From the NCBI RefSeq assembly GCF_000316115.1, contig NZ_JH993797.1, positions 666,485-730,484 of the forward strand: 64,000 bases of DNA, written 5' to 3'. The stretch is from Leptolyngbya sp. PCC 7375 (GTDB lineage Bacteria; Cyanobacteriota; Cyanobacteriia; Phormidesmidales; Phormidesmidaceae). Every line of letters starts with the position of its first letter. Positions within the stretch are counted from its first letter, which is position 1. The notes under the pieces were generated by a model. It was not told where the DNA came from. It saw only the letters and a list, made by a program, of their open reading frames with translations, and searched no databases. Positions 19,286 through 29,164 of the stretch are shown in pieces. The position numbers and the translations under genes were made by a program.

Positions 19286-19999
19286 TTAGCCATTCACCTT
19301 AGTCTCTTGACCGTGCCCTTTCCAGCGATTTAATTGCACACAGTCAATATCCAACTGGTCCAGAGCCCGAGCAACAACAAAATCCACTAGATCATCAATG
19401 GTCTGGGGCTGATGGTACCAGGCTGGAATCGCTGGGACAATTTTAGCGCCCGCTTCAGCTAAGGTCGTTAAATTACGTAGATGAATTAAGCTTAGGGGGG
19501 TTTCACGGGGCACCAAAACTAACGGCTTGCCTTCCTTGAGTTGCACATCGGCAGCTCGCTCTAGCAAGTCAGAACTTAAGCCTGCCGCCAATTTTCCGAC
19601 GGTGCTCATGCTACAGGGCATAACCACCATCCCCAGAGTCTTAAACGACCCGCTGGCAATGCTCGCTCCCACATTGCTCCAGGTGTGACACCGTAGAATA
19701 CCCGCCGTTGGCACCCCGGCCTGCTCTCGCCAAAACAGGGCCTGTTGATCTAAATCTCCGGGTAAACGCACCTGTTCTTCAGCCTGCCAAACCATATACA
19801 CAGCTTTAGAGGCTACCAAATCTATTGGGTAGCCTGCTGTGAGTAAATGTTTGATAGCTCGTACGGCGTAGATTAAACCAGAGGCTCCGGTTATGCCTAA
19901 AACCAGGGGACGAGATGACGGAGAAGCGGATGCGGCCTGTGCATCTTGTGGCATCACTAAGCTACTCTTCTCCGTCATCATCAAAGATGTCATCACCAT
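19286..19999 (-). CDS. ubiX: Flavin prenyltransferase UbiX
   Basis: Makes prenylated FMN, the cofactor of UbiD-type decarboxylases in quinone synthesis. Landmarks are LGITGASGLIYAVRAI, VVMPCSMSTVGKLA, PLVLVPRETPLSLIHLRN and the C-terminal DDLVDFVVARALDQL. The ORF overlaps the 3' end of rnr by 38 bases. Several in-frame starts exist (19999, 19981, GTG 19957, ATG 19954), and the true one probably lies within or just after the rnr stop; translational coupling with rnr is likely. Confidence 0.92.
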   Translation of the reverse strand: MVMTSLMMTEKSSLVMPQDAQAASASPSSRPLVLGITGASGLIYAVRAIKHLLTAGYPIDLVASKAVYMVWQAEEQVRLPGDLDQQALFWREQAGVPTAGILRCHTWSNVGASIASGSFKTLGMVVMPCSMSTVGKLAAGLSSDLLERAADVQLKEGKPLVLVPRETPLSLIHLRNLTTLAEAGAKIVPAIPAWYHQPQTIDDLVDFVVARALDQLDIDCVQLNRWKGHGQETKVNG

Positions 20000-22364
20000 T
20001 CATGGACTCGACATCTTTGATATCATCGTCATCGTCATCAATGGCTTCACTACCCCCACCTACAGCCACTAAATCAATCTGCTGACGGTAGTAGTCTACG
20101 CTCTTCACCTGAACTTCCACCCGATCGCCTAAACGATATTGCTGGCGATTTTTACGACCCATGAGCTTTTGTTGACGAGAACGATATTCATACCAATCAT
20201 CCTTAAGAGAACTGACATGCACCAGACCTTCTACCAGAAGTTCTTCTAATTCCACAAAGAAACCATAGGATTGAACACCTGTAATTAAGCCGTGGAACAC
20301 TTCACCCGTATGGGCTTGCATAAAGGCAGCTTTTTTCAGGCCTTCTAAATCAGACTCAGCTTCCTGGGCCAGACGCTCTCGCTCCGTCAGATGGGTGGTT
20401 GTGTGAGTGAAGATTTCTTCAAACTCGTTGTGAATATCAGGTGGCAGTACGCTCCAGCTCACATTGCCATGGCTGCTGCTGCTGCGTAAATCAACCCGGT
20501 CTCTGGAACGGGTGGTCTTGCGATCTCGACCCTCGTCAAACACCGCATGGAGCAACCGATGTACCAATAAATCAGGATAACGCCTAACAGGAGAAGCAAA
20601 GTGGGTGTACCCATCTTTTAACGCCAGACCAAAATGACCATCGGAATGGCTATTGTAGGAAGCTGGCTTTAAAGTAGACAACAGCAAATAGGTGAGTACT
20701 TTTTCAGCCTTAGACTGGCTAAACTGTTGAACAAATCCTAAATAATCCTTGGGTGAAACAGACTCCTCATCTTCCAGCTGTAGATTGAGTCCCATGTTGT
20801 TGGCTAGCTTAATCAGCTCTTGCACATCGCCAGGGTCAGGGGTGCCATGGAGACGATAAATAGCTGGCACACCTAACTCTTTTAGATGCTTGGCCACTAG
20901 CTGATTTGCTAGCAACATACATTCAGTAACAATACGTCGCGCAGGCAACAAATCCGAAACCACCATGACTCCGAGACCACCCTCATCATCATGTTGAAAT
21001 TTAGGAGAGAGATAATGGGAAAGCTCTTCTCCTGCTTCTTCAGGAAAGACGTGGTCAGGTAAATTTAAGTCAAAGGAGCCACGCTGATTACGTTGTTCCT
21101 GTAGAAGTTTACTCACTTCAAACAGCTGTTCAATGAGCTCAAAGCTCTCTTTGAACTTAGTCAAATCACGTTTTTTAAACGACAGGGCTTCCATCGCATC
21201 CTTGTCGTCCCGCGCCAGTATGGCCTGGGCCTGATAATAATTCAGCTGATGATCGTTACAAATGACGGATGGTTGTACCTCATAGGCCAAAACCTCACCT
21301 TCGGAAGAGAGAATGACCATGACCGAAATAGTCAGCCGCTCCTTATCTGCCAGCAGTGCACATAACGATGTGGATAACGGCGGTGGCAGCAACGGCACCG
21401 GTGAATCCGCCAAATATACGGAAGTCCCACGGCGATAGGCTTCTTGGTCAATGGGACTGTTGGATGGTACGTAGTATGAAACGTCCGCTACGTGAATTCC
21501 TAATAGCCAATTACCATCATCTAGCGGCTCCAGGGTGAGGGCATCATCAATCACCTGGGCACCATCCGCATCAATACTGACGGTGGGCTGGTCGCGCAGG
21601 TCAATGCGTTTTTTGATATCAGCTTTGCGCACCCGATTGGGCAGCGCTTTAGCCGCCATCATGACTTCCTCAGGAAACGCTCGGGGCAGATCGTGTTTAC
21701 AGTAAACAATATCGATATCAGCTGCCGCTTCGGCATCGCTACCCAAAATTTGAGCCACTTTACCTTGGGGTAAGTATTGCCCAATGGGATAACGCAAAAT
21801 CTCCACATGGACCAGGTGGTCTATGGCTGACTGCAAATCTGATTGATTTAATTCGTCGTTATCTTGATTTTTGAGATCGAGCTGAAATAGTAATCGATCG
21901 TCTAGAGGCACCGCCTGTAGACGATCACCCTCTTCAGGCTCTTTAATTCGCGCCAGCACGGAAGAATTTGCTCGCTCCAAAATCAATTGAACTTCGCCTT
22001 CAGGACTCCGACGTCGATTGCCTTCCTTGGTCACCTTCACCAAGACTCGATCCCCATTCCAAGCATGGTGAAGATGGGCTTCTCTTACATAGATATCGTC
22101 GGCTTCTTCCTCATCTTGAATAGCGAAACAAAACCCCTTACTAGAACAGCGCAGCTTACCTTCAATCACCCCATCCTGATGGATACGGCGGTATTTGCCA
22201 CGCTCCTTTTCCAGTACACCAATGCGTTCCAATGCGTTTAGGGCAATGCCCAGATCCTTGACCTGGTCGTCGTCAGCACAATTGAGCTTTTTTTCGAGGG
22301 TCTTAGTCGTAACGAGCTTATCGTTTGAGAAATTAGCCAGCAGGGAAGCAATTGAAAAATTCAT
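19962..22364 (-). CDS. rnr: Ribonuclease R / RNase II family exoribonuclease
   Basis: 3'-5' exoribonuclease of about 800 residues. The start MNFSIASLLANFSNDKL (22364) matches cyanobacterial homologues, while the longer ORF adds an unconvincing 44 residues. Order of domains: winged helix (~1-65), cold-shock domains, RNB catalytic domain with SIDADGAQVIDDALTLE carrying the metal-binding Asp residues, and an S1 domain (VFHGLITGVQSYGFFVELEE). It ends in an Asp-rich tail, where many RNase R proteins are basic. ubiX overlaps its 3' end. Confidence 0.93.
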   Translation of the reverse strand: MNFSIASLLANFSNDKLVTTKTLEKKLNCADDDQVKDLGIALNALERIGVLEKERGKYRRIHQDGVIEGKLRCSSKGFCFAIQDEEEADDIYVREAHLHHAWNGDRVLVKVTKEGNRRRSPEGEVQLILERANSSVLARIKEPEEGDRLQAVPLDDRLLFQLDLKNQDNDELNQSDLQSAIDHLVHVEILRYPIGQYLPQGKVAQILGSDAEAAADIDIVYCKHDLPRAFPEEVMMAAKALPNRVRKADIKKRIDLRDQPTVSIDADGAQVIDDALTLEPLDDGNWLLGIHVADVSYYVPSNSPIDQEAYRRGTSVYLADSPVPLLPPPLSTSLCALLADKERLTISVMVILSSEGEVLAYEVQPSVICNDHQLNYYQAQAILARDDKDAMEALSFKKRDLTKFKESFELIEQLFEVSKLLQEQRNQRGSFDLNLPDHVFPEEAGEELSHYLSPKFQHDDEGGLGVMVVSDLLPARRIVTECMLLANQLVAKHLKELGVPAIYRLHGTPDPGDVQELIKLANNMGLNLQLEDEESVSPKDYLGFVQQFSQSKAEKVLTYLLLSTLKPASYNSHSDGHFGLALKDGYTHFASPVRRYPDLLVHRLLHAVFDEGRDRKTTRSRDRVDLRSSSSHGNVSWSVLPPDIHNEFEEIFTHTTTHLTERERLAQEAESDLEGLKKAAFMQAHTGEVFHGLITGVQSYGFFVELEELLVEGLVHVSSLKDDWYEYRSRQQKLMGRKNRQQYRLGDRVEVQVKSVDYYRQQIDLVAVGGGSEAIDDDDDDIKDVESMNGDDIFDDDGEE

Positions 22365-22843
22365 GTAGCGATGAATCCTACGCATTAGTTGAGACATGCC
22401 ACGGGTTTCTTGGCCAGAGACTGGGCATAGAACGCGTTGCTTCCTAAGAAACCTCCAAAAGCCGCATCCTTCACAACACCCAAACGCCAATGACAAACGT
22501 TGCCCTGAAGACCGTTAGTATGACGACCAGACCATCTAGCAACCAGCAAATTTACCAAGGTACGAGGGCAATCCCCCAAGACGCATCCCTGAAAAAATCA
22601 CTCCGAACTACCGCTATACAGTATGGTGTGCCACCTAAATCGCACCTATTCGAGCACGCTCAAGAAAATTAGCATATGAACGGTACAAGTTTTCCTTAAA
22701 GTGACCCTTATGTCAAATATGTTTCAAATAATTTATTTATTTTGGTAAGAGATTTAGAGATAGGGAGTGGGGGGGTAGGCATTAAGGGGAATATTCCTGA
22801 CCTCTTCGCCATTCAGGAAACTCTATTCCCGACTCTTTATCTA
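22365..22843. other. Intergenic region upstream of rnr; possible small ORF
   Basis: The 479 bases between rnr and the end of phoU contain an open plus-strand frame, 22490-22672 (60 codons; inner ATG at 22520 gives MTTRPSSNQQIYQGTRAI). Its composition is protein-like, but I cannot tie it to a family and it has no clear ribosome binding site, so it is only a candidate. The rest is AT-rich upstream DNA plus the phoU hairpin. Confidence 0.35.
22786..22830 (-). terminator. Hairpin after phoU
   Basis: Arms GGGAATA-TTCCTGA and TCAGGAA-(ACTC)-TATTCCC pair with a four-base bulge, 14 bases beyond the phoU stop on the minus strand. No T tract, so terminator activity is uncertain. Confidence 0.5.
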
Positions 22844-23563
22844 CTAATGTCGTTCTCCAGTGACCACAAACACGACTCGCCGACCAATATTTGTTGCGTG
22901 GTCGGCAATGCGTTCTAGATAACGAATAACCAAGACTAACAGGACTGTGGGCTCAACATTACTAGCAGCGGTAGGAGATTGAACTAAAAGATCAAAGAGA
23001 CGTTCGTAGTCATCATCGACAACGTCATCCTTTTCTTTAATTTCTCGGCCAGCGTCTACATCAAGCTCTGACAGCGACAGTAAACTCAAGGCAACCATTG
23101 AGCGACACCGATCCAACATCACCTGAATCTGCTCTATAGCGTCGTGGGGGGGATAGGGAAATAGTTTTAGGGATACCTCACCAATATCCTTGGCGTAGTC
23201 GCCGATGCGTTCTAAATCTCGAATCATTTGCATCAACGCACTGACCAGACGCACATCCCTGGTAACAGGGGATTCTAGAGTGATCAGGTTGATACAATCT
23301 ACTTCAATTTGTCGGTAGAGATAGTCAACTTGTTTATCGTGCTTCTTCAGGTTTTTTGCGGCATCAATGTTGCGATCGCATAGTGCTTCCCTGGCCAACA
23401 AGCAAGAACTTTCCACTAAAGCCCCCATACGCAGCACATCCCTCTGAAGCCTGGTCAACTTAAGATCTAAAGCTGAACGAAAGGTTGGAGACACATTCAG
23501 GGGTTGCTCGATATTGTTTGATACAGTCGGATTAATGTTTTCGACGTCAGAGGCTGTATTCAT
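22844..23563 (-). CDS. phoU: Phosphate signalling regulator PhoU
   Basis: A 239-residue protein with the two repeated three-helix PhoU domains. Each has the E/DxxxD-type metal-site signature: DLERIGDYAKDIGEV in the first and RYLERIADHATNIGRRV in the second. PhoU links Pst phosphate transport to the histidine kinase that controls the Pho regulon. No pst or pho kinase genes are adjacent, so it stands alone here. Confidence 0.95.
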   Translation of the reverse strand: MNTASDVENINPTVSNNIEQPLNVSPTFRSALDLKLTRLQRDVLRMGALVESSCLLAREALCDRNIDAAKNLKKHDKQVDYLYRQIEVDCINLITLESPVTRDVRLVSALMQMIRDLERIGDYAKDIGEVSLKLFPYPPHDAIEQIQVMLDRCRSMVALSLLSLSELDVDAGREIKEKDDVVDDDYERLFDLLVQSPTAASNVEPTVLLVLVIRYLERIADHATNIGRRVVFVVTGERH

Positions 23564-24032
23564 CGCTTAATACAAAAGTAACTGCACTGAAGGCAGTTCT
23601 TAACCGGTTGATTTTATTCAATGGTGATGTCTAGTAGTGATAGCGCATTCGTTATTGATAGGGGTGTTGTTAAAGCTACATTCTAATTCAGGCAAATCAC
23701 TATTTTTAAGATAGTTTGAGAAGTTTATAAAGCCTGTCAATGTATGACTAATTTCTAGCACCCCCCGAGCGGGTGTAACACCCGCCCGCTCACCGTATCC
23801 AAACATCGATATATAAACAGCTATGAAGCTTTATAAACTGCTTATCTTCATACAGATAGCCCCCTTGACAGCTACAAATCTCTTGTTAGTCAAGGCTTAG
23901 CACAGAATACGTTTAATAATCAGTTGTTAAAGACTGTAACAGATTAACTTCGAAGCGTCTGATTGCGCCAATTTTAGTCAACAATTCTCTAAGAGCATAG
24001 TAGTTAATATTTAGTAAGGAACTTGGCACTCT
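23564..24032. other. Intergenic region phoU/psaM
   Basis: 469 bases between divergent phoU and psaM. It holds a GC-rich imperfect hairpin at 23767-23791 (GAGCGG-GTGT / ACAC-CCGCTC) and otherwise AT-rich sequence that must carry the psaM promoter. No gene is seen. Confidence 0.45.
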
Positions 24033-24128
24033 ATGGCTTTATCTGACACTCAAATCATCATCGCTTTGCTGATTGCTTTAATTCCCGGTGTTTTGGCCCT
24101 TCGTCTTGGTACCGAACTCTATAAGTAG
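24033..24128 (+). CDS. psaM: Photosystem I reaction centre subunit XII (PsaM)
   Basis: A 31-codon gene. The product starts [18 protein letters not shown] and ends RLGTELYK, which matches PsaM: one transmembrane helix (~7-25) followed by the conserved Leu-Arg-Leu-x-Thr-Glu-Leu-Tyr-Lys end. PsaM lies at the periphery of the PSI monomer and helps trimer formation or carotenoid binding. AAGGA lies 12 bases before the ATG. It is monocistronic, with a terminator at 24289. Confidence 0.95.
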   Translation: MALSDTQIIIALLIALIPGVLALRLGTELYK

Positions 24129-24437
24129 AAGCACGTCAGACGTACGTCTGACTGATTTCAAGCGGCCTTGCAAGCCATTTGCTTTTTTGGGCCATAGTGT
24201 TTTGCTTTGGGCCTTAGATTGAAGCACCAGTCTCCTTCTGAGCCTTGTAGGCGTAATAACCAATTCTTTAGAGCAATGTTTATAGTAGCCTCGGGCAGAC
24301 TATGCCTGGGGTTATTTTTTAGGGCGTTCCTTGACAATCAAAAGAAAATTACCGCAAAAAGATGAATTTGTGGTGCAAATGAAACAATAGCCCCCATAAT
24401 ATGGTCAAGCTGAGCAACGTGCTGGGGATGTATATCA
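24129..24437. other. psaM 3' region
   Basis: 309 bases. An 18-base perfect palindrome GTCAGACGTACGTCTGAC lies at 24135-24152, seven bases after the psaM stop, and a stronger terminator lies at 24289-24320. No further small photosystem gene was found. Confidence 0.5.
24289..24320 (+). terminator. Rho-independent terminator of psaM
   Basis: A nine-pair stem (CCTCGGGCA with TGCCTGGGG, two G-U wobbles), a five-base loop, then TTATTTTTT. It is placed 160 bases beyond psaM and just before the next gene. Confidence 0.8.
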
Positions 24438-24788
24438 ATGACTCGATGGGCAAAACCAATGGTTATCAGGGGCAAAGCTCGCCAATCGCTGGTTTTGGAG
24501 TCTACGGTAAAGCTCACTGTCAATATTCTGCTGGCAGTGGTTGCCACATCTACCATTGCTAAGTTGTTTCCCTACTATCGTCAGCAAAAAGTTGAGCTAG
24601 AGCAACTCAACCACTCTATTCTCTCTTTAGAGAGAGAACATGCGGGTATATGGCAGGACTTTAGCCATAATTTTGATCCGGAACAATCGAGCCGCATCAT
24701 GCGCGAACAAAGCGGCCAAGAGGATCCTAGCCGACACTCAATTGTTCTGATCGATCCTCTCCAAAATTCTCAGCCATCATCTCCCTAA
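24438..24788 (+). CDS. Single-pass membrane protein with coiled coil
   Basis: A 116-residue protein with a transmembrane helix at ~25-45 followed by a heptad-like stretch (LEQLNHSILSLEREHAGI) and a polar tail. The layout resembles small division or assembly proteins of the FtsB/FtsL kind, but there is no sequence motif to prove it. ATG at 24438 has GGGGA nine bases upstream; ATG 24459 is an alternative. It precedes ribBA by 76 bases. Confidence 0.7.
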   Translation: MTRWAKPMVIRGKARQSLVLESTVKLTVNILLAVVATSTIAKLFPYYRQQKVELEQLNHSILSLEREHAGIWQDFSHNFDPEQSSRIMREQSGQEDPSRHSIVLIDPLQNSQPSSP

Positions 24789-24864
24789 CGGCTATCTTCA
24801 GCAATCTAGGAAATAACGCACTACAATCTATGGGCAGTCAATTGACAGTCAATAGGCGGAATCC

Positions 24865-26613
24865 GTGGTTGCCAACGTTAATCCATTTTCTTTTCCATCC
24901 GATTCGGACGCCAGTCAAGCAGCCAGTCAGACCATAGATCAGAAACTGGCGGAATTTCAGTTTGACAGCGTCGATGCAGCTCTGGCAGATTTGGCTGCAG
25001 GTAAAGCGATTGTTGTCGTCGATGATGAGAATCGCGAAAACGAGGGGGATGTGGTTTGTGCAGCTCAGTTTGCCACCCCCGATATGATCAATTTTATGGC
25101 TGTTGAAGCTCGAGGTTTGATTTGCCTTGCCATGACGGGTGATCGCCTGGATGAGCTCGATCTGCCATTGATGGTCAGTGGCAATGGGTTTGAAGATGAA
25201 AATGAGCAAACGGCTTTTACAATCAGCATTGACGCTAGTTTGAGCTGGGGCGTAACCACAGGTATTTCGGCAGAAGATCGGGCGCGTACCATTCAAGTTG
25301 CCATCAATCCAGAGGCCAAGCCTCAAGATTTACGCCGACCGGGACATATTTTTCCCCTGCGAGCCAAAGAAGGCGGCGTCCTCAAGCGGGCAGGTCACAC
25401 AGAAGCTGGGGTGGATTTATCCAAACTGGCAAGACTTTACCCTGCAAGCGTTATCTGTGAGATTCAGAACGCTGACGGGTCCATGGCACGACTGCCAGAG
25501 CTCATTGATTATGCTAAAAACCATGGCCTGAAACTGATTAGCATTGCCGATTTAATTAGCTATCGCCTGCGTCACGAACGGTTGGTTAAGCGAGAAGCGG
25601 TGGCTGATTTACCCACCCAGTTTGGGACGTTTCAAATCTATGCCTATCGTAATTTGCTGGATAATTCCGAGCATGTGGCCATTGTTAAGGGCAACCCAGA
25701 CACCTTTGGGACTCAACCTATCATGGTGCGGGTCCACTCGGAATGCTTGACGGGGGATGCTCTGGGTTCGTTGCGGTGTGACTGTCAGCTACAGCTACAG
25801 ACAGCGTTGAAAATGATTGAGAATGCAGGGACCGGTGTTGTGGTCTATCTGCGTCAAGAAGGGCGAGGTATTGGTTTAGTCAATAAGCTCAAGGCCTATT
25901 CTTTGCAGGATATGGGCTTTGACACCGTTGAGGCCAATGAAAAATTGGGACTACCTGCGGATCAGCGGAATTACGGCATTGGTGCTCAAATCTTGAACGA
26001 TCTTGGGGTCCATCAGTTTAAGTTGATTACTAACAATCCCCGTAAGATTGCCGGTCTTAAGGGCTATGGCCTAGAGATGGTGGACCGGATGCCATTGCTG
26101 ATCGAGGCCAATACGTACAACTCAGACTATCTTTCTACGAAGGCTCACAAACTGGGCCATTTGCTTCTACAGTCGTATTTAGGGACGCTGGCCCTGCACT
26201 GGGCACAACCGTTGCCATCGGCCGAGCGCCATGAAAAGGTGAACTCGCTGCGGCAGCTAGCCCATAATTCAGGTCTGCTGTTGCAGGAAGAGGCTCGTTC
26301 CATTGCGGTTTCACTGTTTAGTCCCCAAGCCCTGATTGTTAACCTGGGTCTAGCGGAACCGGTGGTTAGCAATTGGTATCAACAGCCTGATCATCAATAT
26401 CGTGGTGCGATCGCAACCCTACTGGAACAGCTCATTCAGTGGTCTGATCTAGAAGAGCTAGACCTGCTTATTGCCAATGGCAGTGACCCATTTACCACAC
26501 TGCAGGTAGGTTTAGATCGACAGATATTTAGTTGGCAGTCCCCCGATGTCATTGGTGAACAGCTCAGCACGCAAAGGATCTACAGCTTTTCTCGCCACAG
26601 CGTTAATGATTAA
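24865..26613 (+). CDS. ribBA: Bifunctional 3,4-dihydroxy-2-butanone-4-phosphate synthase / GTP cyclohydrolase II
   Basis: Catalyses both entry steps of riboflavin synthesis. The N-terminal DHBP synthase half has VVDDENRENEGDVV and KRAGHTEAGVDLSKLA. The GTP cyclohydrolase II half has the zinc-binding SLRCDCQLQLQ, RQEGRGIGLVNKL and NNPRKI motifs. Residues ~430-582 form an extra C-terminal region found in many cyanobacterial RibBA. The start is a GTG. I looked for an FMN riboswitch in front and found none. A palindromic repeat overlaps its stop codon. Confidence 0.96.
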   Translation: MVANVNPFSFPSDSDASQAASQTIDQKLAEFQFDSVDAALADLAAGKAIVVVDDENRENEGDVVCAAQFATPDMINFMAVEARGLICLAMTGDRLDELDLPLMVSGNGFEDENEQTAFTISIDASLSWGVTTGISAEDRARTIQVAINPEAKPQDLRRPGHIFPLRAKEGGVLKRAGHTEAGVDLSKLARLYPASVICEIQNADGSMARLPELIDYAKNHGLKLISIADLISYRLRHERLVKREAVADLPTQFGTFQIYAYRNLLDNSEHVAIVKGNPDTFGTQPIMVRVHSECLTGDALGSLRCDCQLQLQTALKMIENAGTGVVVYLRQEGRGIGLVNKLKAYSLQDMGFDTVEANEKLGLPADQRNYGIGAQILNDLGVHQFKLITNNPRKIAGLKGYGLEMVDRMPLLIEANTYNSDYLSTKAHKLGHLLLQSYLGTLALHWAQPLPSAERHEKVNSLRQLAHNSGLLLQEEARSIAVSLFSPQALIVNLGLAEPVVSNWYQQPDHQYRGAIATLLEQLIQWSDLEELDLLIANGSDPFTTLQVGLDRQIFSWQSPDVIGEQLSTQRIYSFSRHSVND

Positions 26614-26651
26614 CAATGTAGAGGCGTTCCATGGAATACCTCTACATTGTT
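26612..26651. repeat. Palindromic repeat (copy 2) at the ribBA stop
   Basis: Imperfect palindrome (two mismatches) related to the one at 9800; the left arm AACAATGTAGAGGCGTTCC starts inside the TAA stop of ribBA. It lies between convergent ribBA and the protease gene. Confidence 0.8.
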
Positions 26652-26680
26652 GTTGATCGCCTCAACCGTTTTATTGATGT

Positions 26681-26730
26681 GGCGTGCGTCGCCTTAAGGC
26701 GTGCGTCGCTTAAGGCGTGCGTCGCCCTAA
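26681..26730. repeat. Triple 16-17-bp tandem repeat at the protease 3' end
   Basis: Three copies of GGCGTGCGTCGCCTTAA (the second lacks one base, the third has one change). The second and third copies overlap the last codons of the protease gene, so the repeat supplies its C-terminal GRRTP and stop. Confidence 0.85.
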
Positions 26731-28035
26731 TTGGGGCACCCGTGGTACCGGGGAAGACACCGTAGAAAGCTGCTGGCGACGTTTGGCAGCAGCCACTTCA
26801 GGCACCAGGGCAGATACCGCTTCAGCAAATTGCGGATCCCTGGCGGTACCCATCAAATCAGGGTTTCTGGTTAAGGTACTACGTTCGTCGGAGGACAGGT
26901 CTACTTGAATATCAGGGGTAATGCCTCGACTACTGATATCGGTACCATTGGGTGTAAAGTAATGGGCCACAGTGACAGCAATTCCAGACCCATCAGAAAG
27001 ACCGTGCAGAGATTGAACCAGAGCTTTACCAAATGTGGGACTGCCTACCACAATGGCACGATCATTATCCCCCAGTGCTCCGGTGACAATTTCACTGGAG
27101 CTGGCTGATTCTCCATTGACTAAAACCGCCAAAGGTAACTCAGTCAGATGAGTTCGGTTTGCCGAAATTGCTTCACTGTCCCCGCTGCGATCCACAGTGC
27201 GCACAATGGGGCCACGCCGCAACCACATACGAGAAATATCAATACTCGCCTGTAGCAGGCCACCGGGGTTATCCCGCAGGTCTAACACAAACGCCTCGGC
27301 TCCCTGTTCACTCAGCTCAGCAATAGCCGCTTGCATCTGTTCTGCAGCATGGGCATTGAACTCATCCAGACGAATGTAGCCCACATTGATATTATTCTGA
27401 TTTTCCAGCTTGGCATTAACCGTTTGGATTTCTACTCGAGCCCGAGAAAGCACCAAGGTCTGAGATTCGCTATTGCGTTCGATGGTTAGCGTAACCTGGG
27501 TGTCTGCATCTCCTCGCAGCAGTTGGGATGTCCGCTCTGCACTCAGCAGGTCGGTGGCCCGTCCGTCTATCACCAAAATGTGATCCCCGACCTTCAGCCC
27601 TGCTTGCTCAGCTGGGGAACCTGCCACAACATCAGTAACCACGATGGCCCCAGCCTCGTTATCACGATTCAAGCGGATACCAATGCCAGAGACCTCACCA
27701 GAAGTTTGCTCAGTGAGCTCAGCATATTGATTAGGGCTTAGGAAACGCGTGTAGGGATCATCCAGGCGGCGTAGGGCCCGACGTAACTCTGTGTAAGCGG
27801 CTTGGCGTGATGTGTAGTTTTGTCCTAGCAGCTCCTGACGAACCTCAACCCAATCGGTGCGATTAAAGGAATCGTCAACGTACTCGCGATATACAATCTG
27901 CCACGCTTCGTCAAGAATCGTCTTAGGTCCATCCGTAAATGCCGCCTCAGCTGGAAATGAGGTAAAAAATGCGGGTGCTAGAATAACTGTTGCGATCGCG
28001 CCAGTCGACCGAAGTAACTCTAATGTGGTTTTCAT
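26710..28035 (-). CDS. Carboxyl-terminal processing protease (S41, PDZ)
   Basis: A 441-residue S41 peptidase. ATG at 28035 begins a signal peptide MKTTLELLRSTGAIATVILA ending near FPAEAA, so the enzyme works in the lumen or periplasm. A PDZ domain (~95-185; SGIGIRL...AGLKVGDHILVIDG) precedes the catalytic domain with Ser in GESASSSEIVTGAL and Lys in TFGKALVQSL. Cyanobacteria have several paralogues (CtpA/B/C). This one differs from D1-processing CtpA in sequence details and is probably CtpB or CtpC type. Confidence 0.9.
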   Translation of the reverse strand: MKTTLELLRSTGAIATVILAPAFFTSFPAEAAFTDGPKTILDEAWQIVYREYVDDSFNRTDWVEVRQELLGQNYTSRQAAYTELRRALRRLDDPYTRFLSPNQYAELTEQTSGEVSGIGIRLNRDNEAGAIVVTDVVAGSPAEQAGLKVGDHILVIDGRATDLLSAERTSQLLRGDADTQVTLTIERNSESQTLVLSRARVEIQTVNAKLENQNNINVGYIRLDEFNAHAAEQMQAAIAELSEQGAEAFVLDLRDNPGGLLQASIDISRMWLRRGPIVRTVDRSGDSEAISANRTHLTELPLAVLVNGESASSSEIVTGALGDNDRAIVVGSPTFGKALVQSLHGLSDGSGIAVTVAHYFTPNGTDISSRGITPDIQVDLSSDERSTLTRNPDLMGTARDPQFAEAVSALVPEVAAAKRRQQLSTVSSPVPRVPQLGRRTP

Positions 28036-28481
28036 TGAAACAGTTGCGGCAGGGGGTAATGAGATGTTTGCAAGCAATGTAAGAATCTAAACGGAGGAGT
28101 AGATTAGCCCAGGATCAAAATGAACGCTAACAAAACTAAAATTTCAATTATGCAGCTACAAATTTGCAATATTAACGTAAAGTAGCAAACCGTTTAGAAG
28201 CAGCCCCTTACGTACAGGGTTTTTCAGCATAAATACTGGACTTAAATCTAGCGCACGAAACAGGTCAATTACGTAAAACTGCAGTATCTTTATTCAAACC
28301 TTACTTTTGTTATGGGCAGAAACAGTGATATCTGAAAGGTTTTGCTAAAGAATTTAACTAGACCACTCAAATTATCTAAATACTACGTCCTCAAAGACTC
28401 ATAGTCCATCTACAGAGTATGCTTTGGACCGGGGAATTACAGGAGTATATTTACTGAAGCCTACAGCGAGAGCTATCGACT
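28036..28481. other. Divergent intergenic region
   Basis: 446 bases between the protease and the YdcF-like gene. It is AT-rich and presumably carries two promoters. No ORF, tRNA or strong hairpin stood out. Confidence 0.4.
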
Positions 28482-29147
28482 ATGTCAAAGGCCAAGGCGT
28501 TAAAACGACGTTTAAGGCACGTCGGACTGGGATTACTAGTGGCAGTTACGATTGCTACATTGATTGCCTTCAGTAGTCTATGGCCAGCCAGCCAGCGCCC
28601 CACAGATGCTTACCTGGTTTTAGGCGGTAGCATTCGCCGAGAAATGTACATGGCTCAGCTAGCTAGTACCTTTTCAACCGAGATACCCATTTTGGTATCT
28701 GCCGGTTCTGCTGAACCCTGCATTCGTTTGCTATTTGAGCAAGCAAGAGCGTCTCTAAATCAGGTTTGGTTAGAGAACTGTGCTGAGTCTACCTTTGGTA
28801 ATTTCGTTTATTCTGTCCCTATTCTAGAGCGCTGGGGAGCTCGTCATGTCACTCTAGTTACCTCTGGCAGCCACACATTTCGAGCTGTCACCCTGGCCCG
28901 TATTTTGTTTGGAGCCCAGGGAATTTGGGTCGAGCCCCTGATTGTGGATGAAATTGGCATCCCTGGCAATCAAGAAACAACACTGAAAAGTACCCTTGAT
29001 ATCAGCCGCAGTTTGCTGTGGGCATTTGTCGCTCAAGTCCACAGGCCTACCTGCCATCGGTTAACCCCTCTTACCGCAGTGAACTTAGAGCAGTGGCGGC
29101 AAAAGGGGTTTAAGTGTGAGCATCAGGCGGGGATTGAGGGAAGTTGA
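28482..29147 (+). CDS. YdcF-like / DUF218 protein
   Basis: A 221-residue protein with an N-terminal anchor helix (~14-35) and a DUF218 domain. Landmarks are AYLVLGGSIRREMYMAQLA, ILVSAGSAEPC, ENCAESTFGNFVYSVPIL and VTLVTSGSHTFRAVTLARIL. The family includes ElyC and YdcF, linked to envelope metabolism; the substrate is not known. Short tandem repeats follow it. Confidence 0.85.
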   Translation: MSKAKALKRRLRHVGLGLLVAVTIATLIAFSSLWPASQRPTDAYLVLGGSIRREMYMAQLASTFSTEIPILVSAGSAEPCIRLLFEQARASLNQVWLENCAESTFGNFVYSVPILERWGARHVTLVTSGSHTFRAVTLARILFGAQGIWVEPLIVDEIGIPGNQETTLKSTLDISRSLLWAFVAQVHRPTCHRLTPLTAVNLEQWRQKGFKCEHQAGIEGS

Positions 29148-29164
29148 AGGAATTTTGAGTTTTT

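Noticed and set aside
22385..22579. rpmG/rpsR genes expected upstream of rnr
   Set aside because: The minus-strand ORFs there have no ribosomal-protein sequence; the usual neighbours are absent.
24789..24864. FMN riboswitch in front of ribBA
   Set aside because: Only 76 bases separate the genes and none of the conserved RFN-element blocks is visible.
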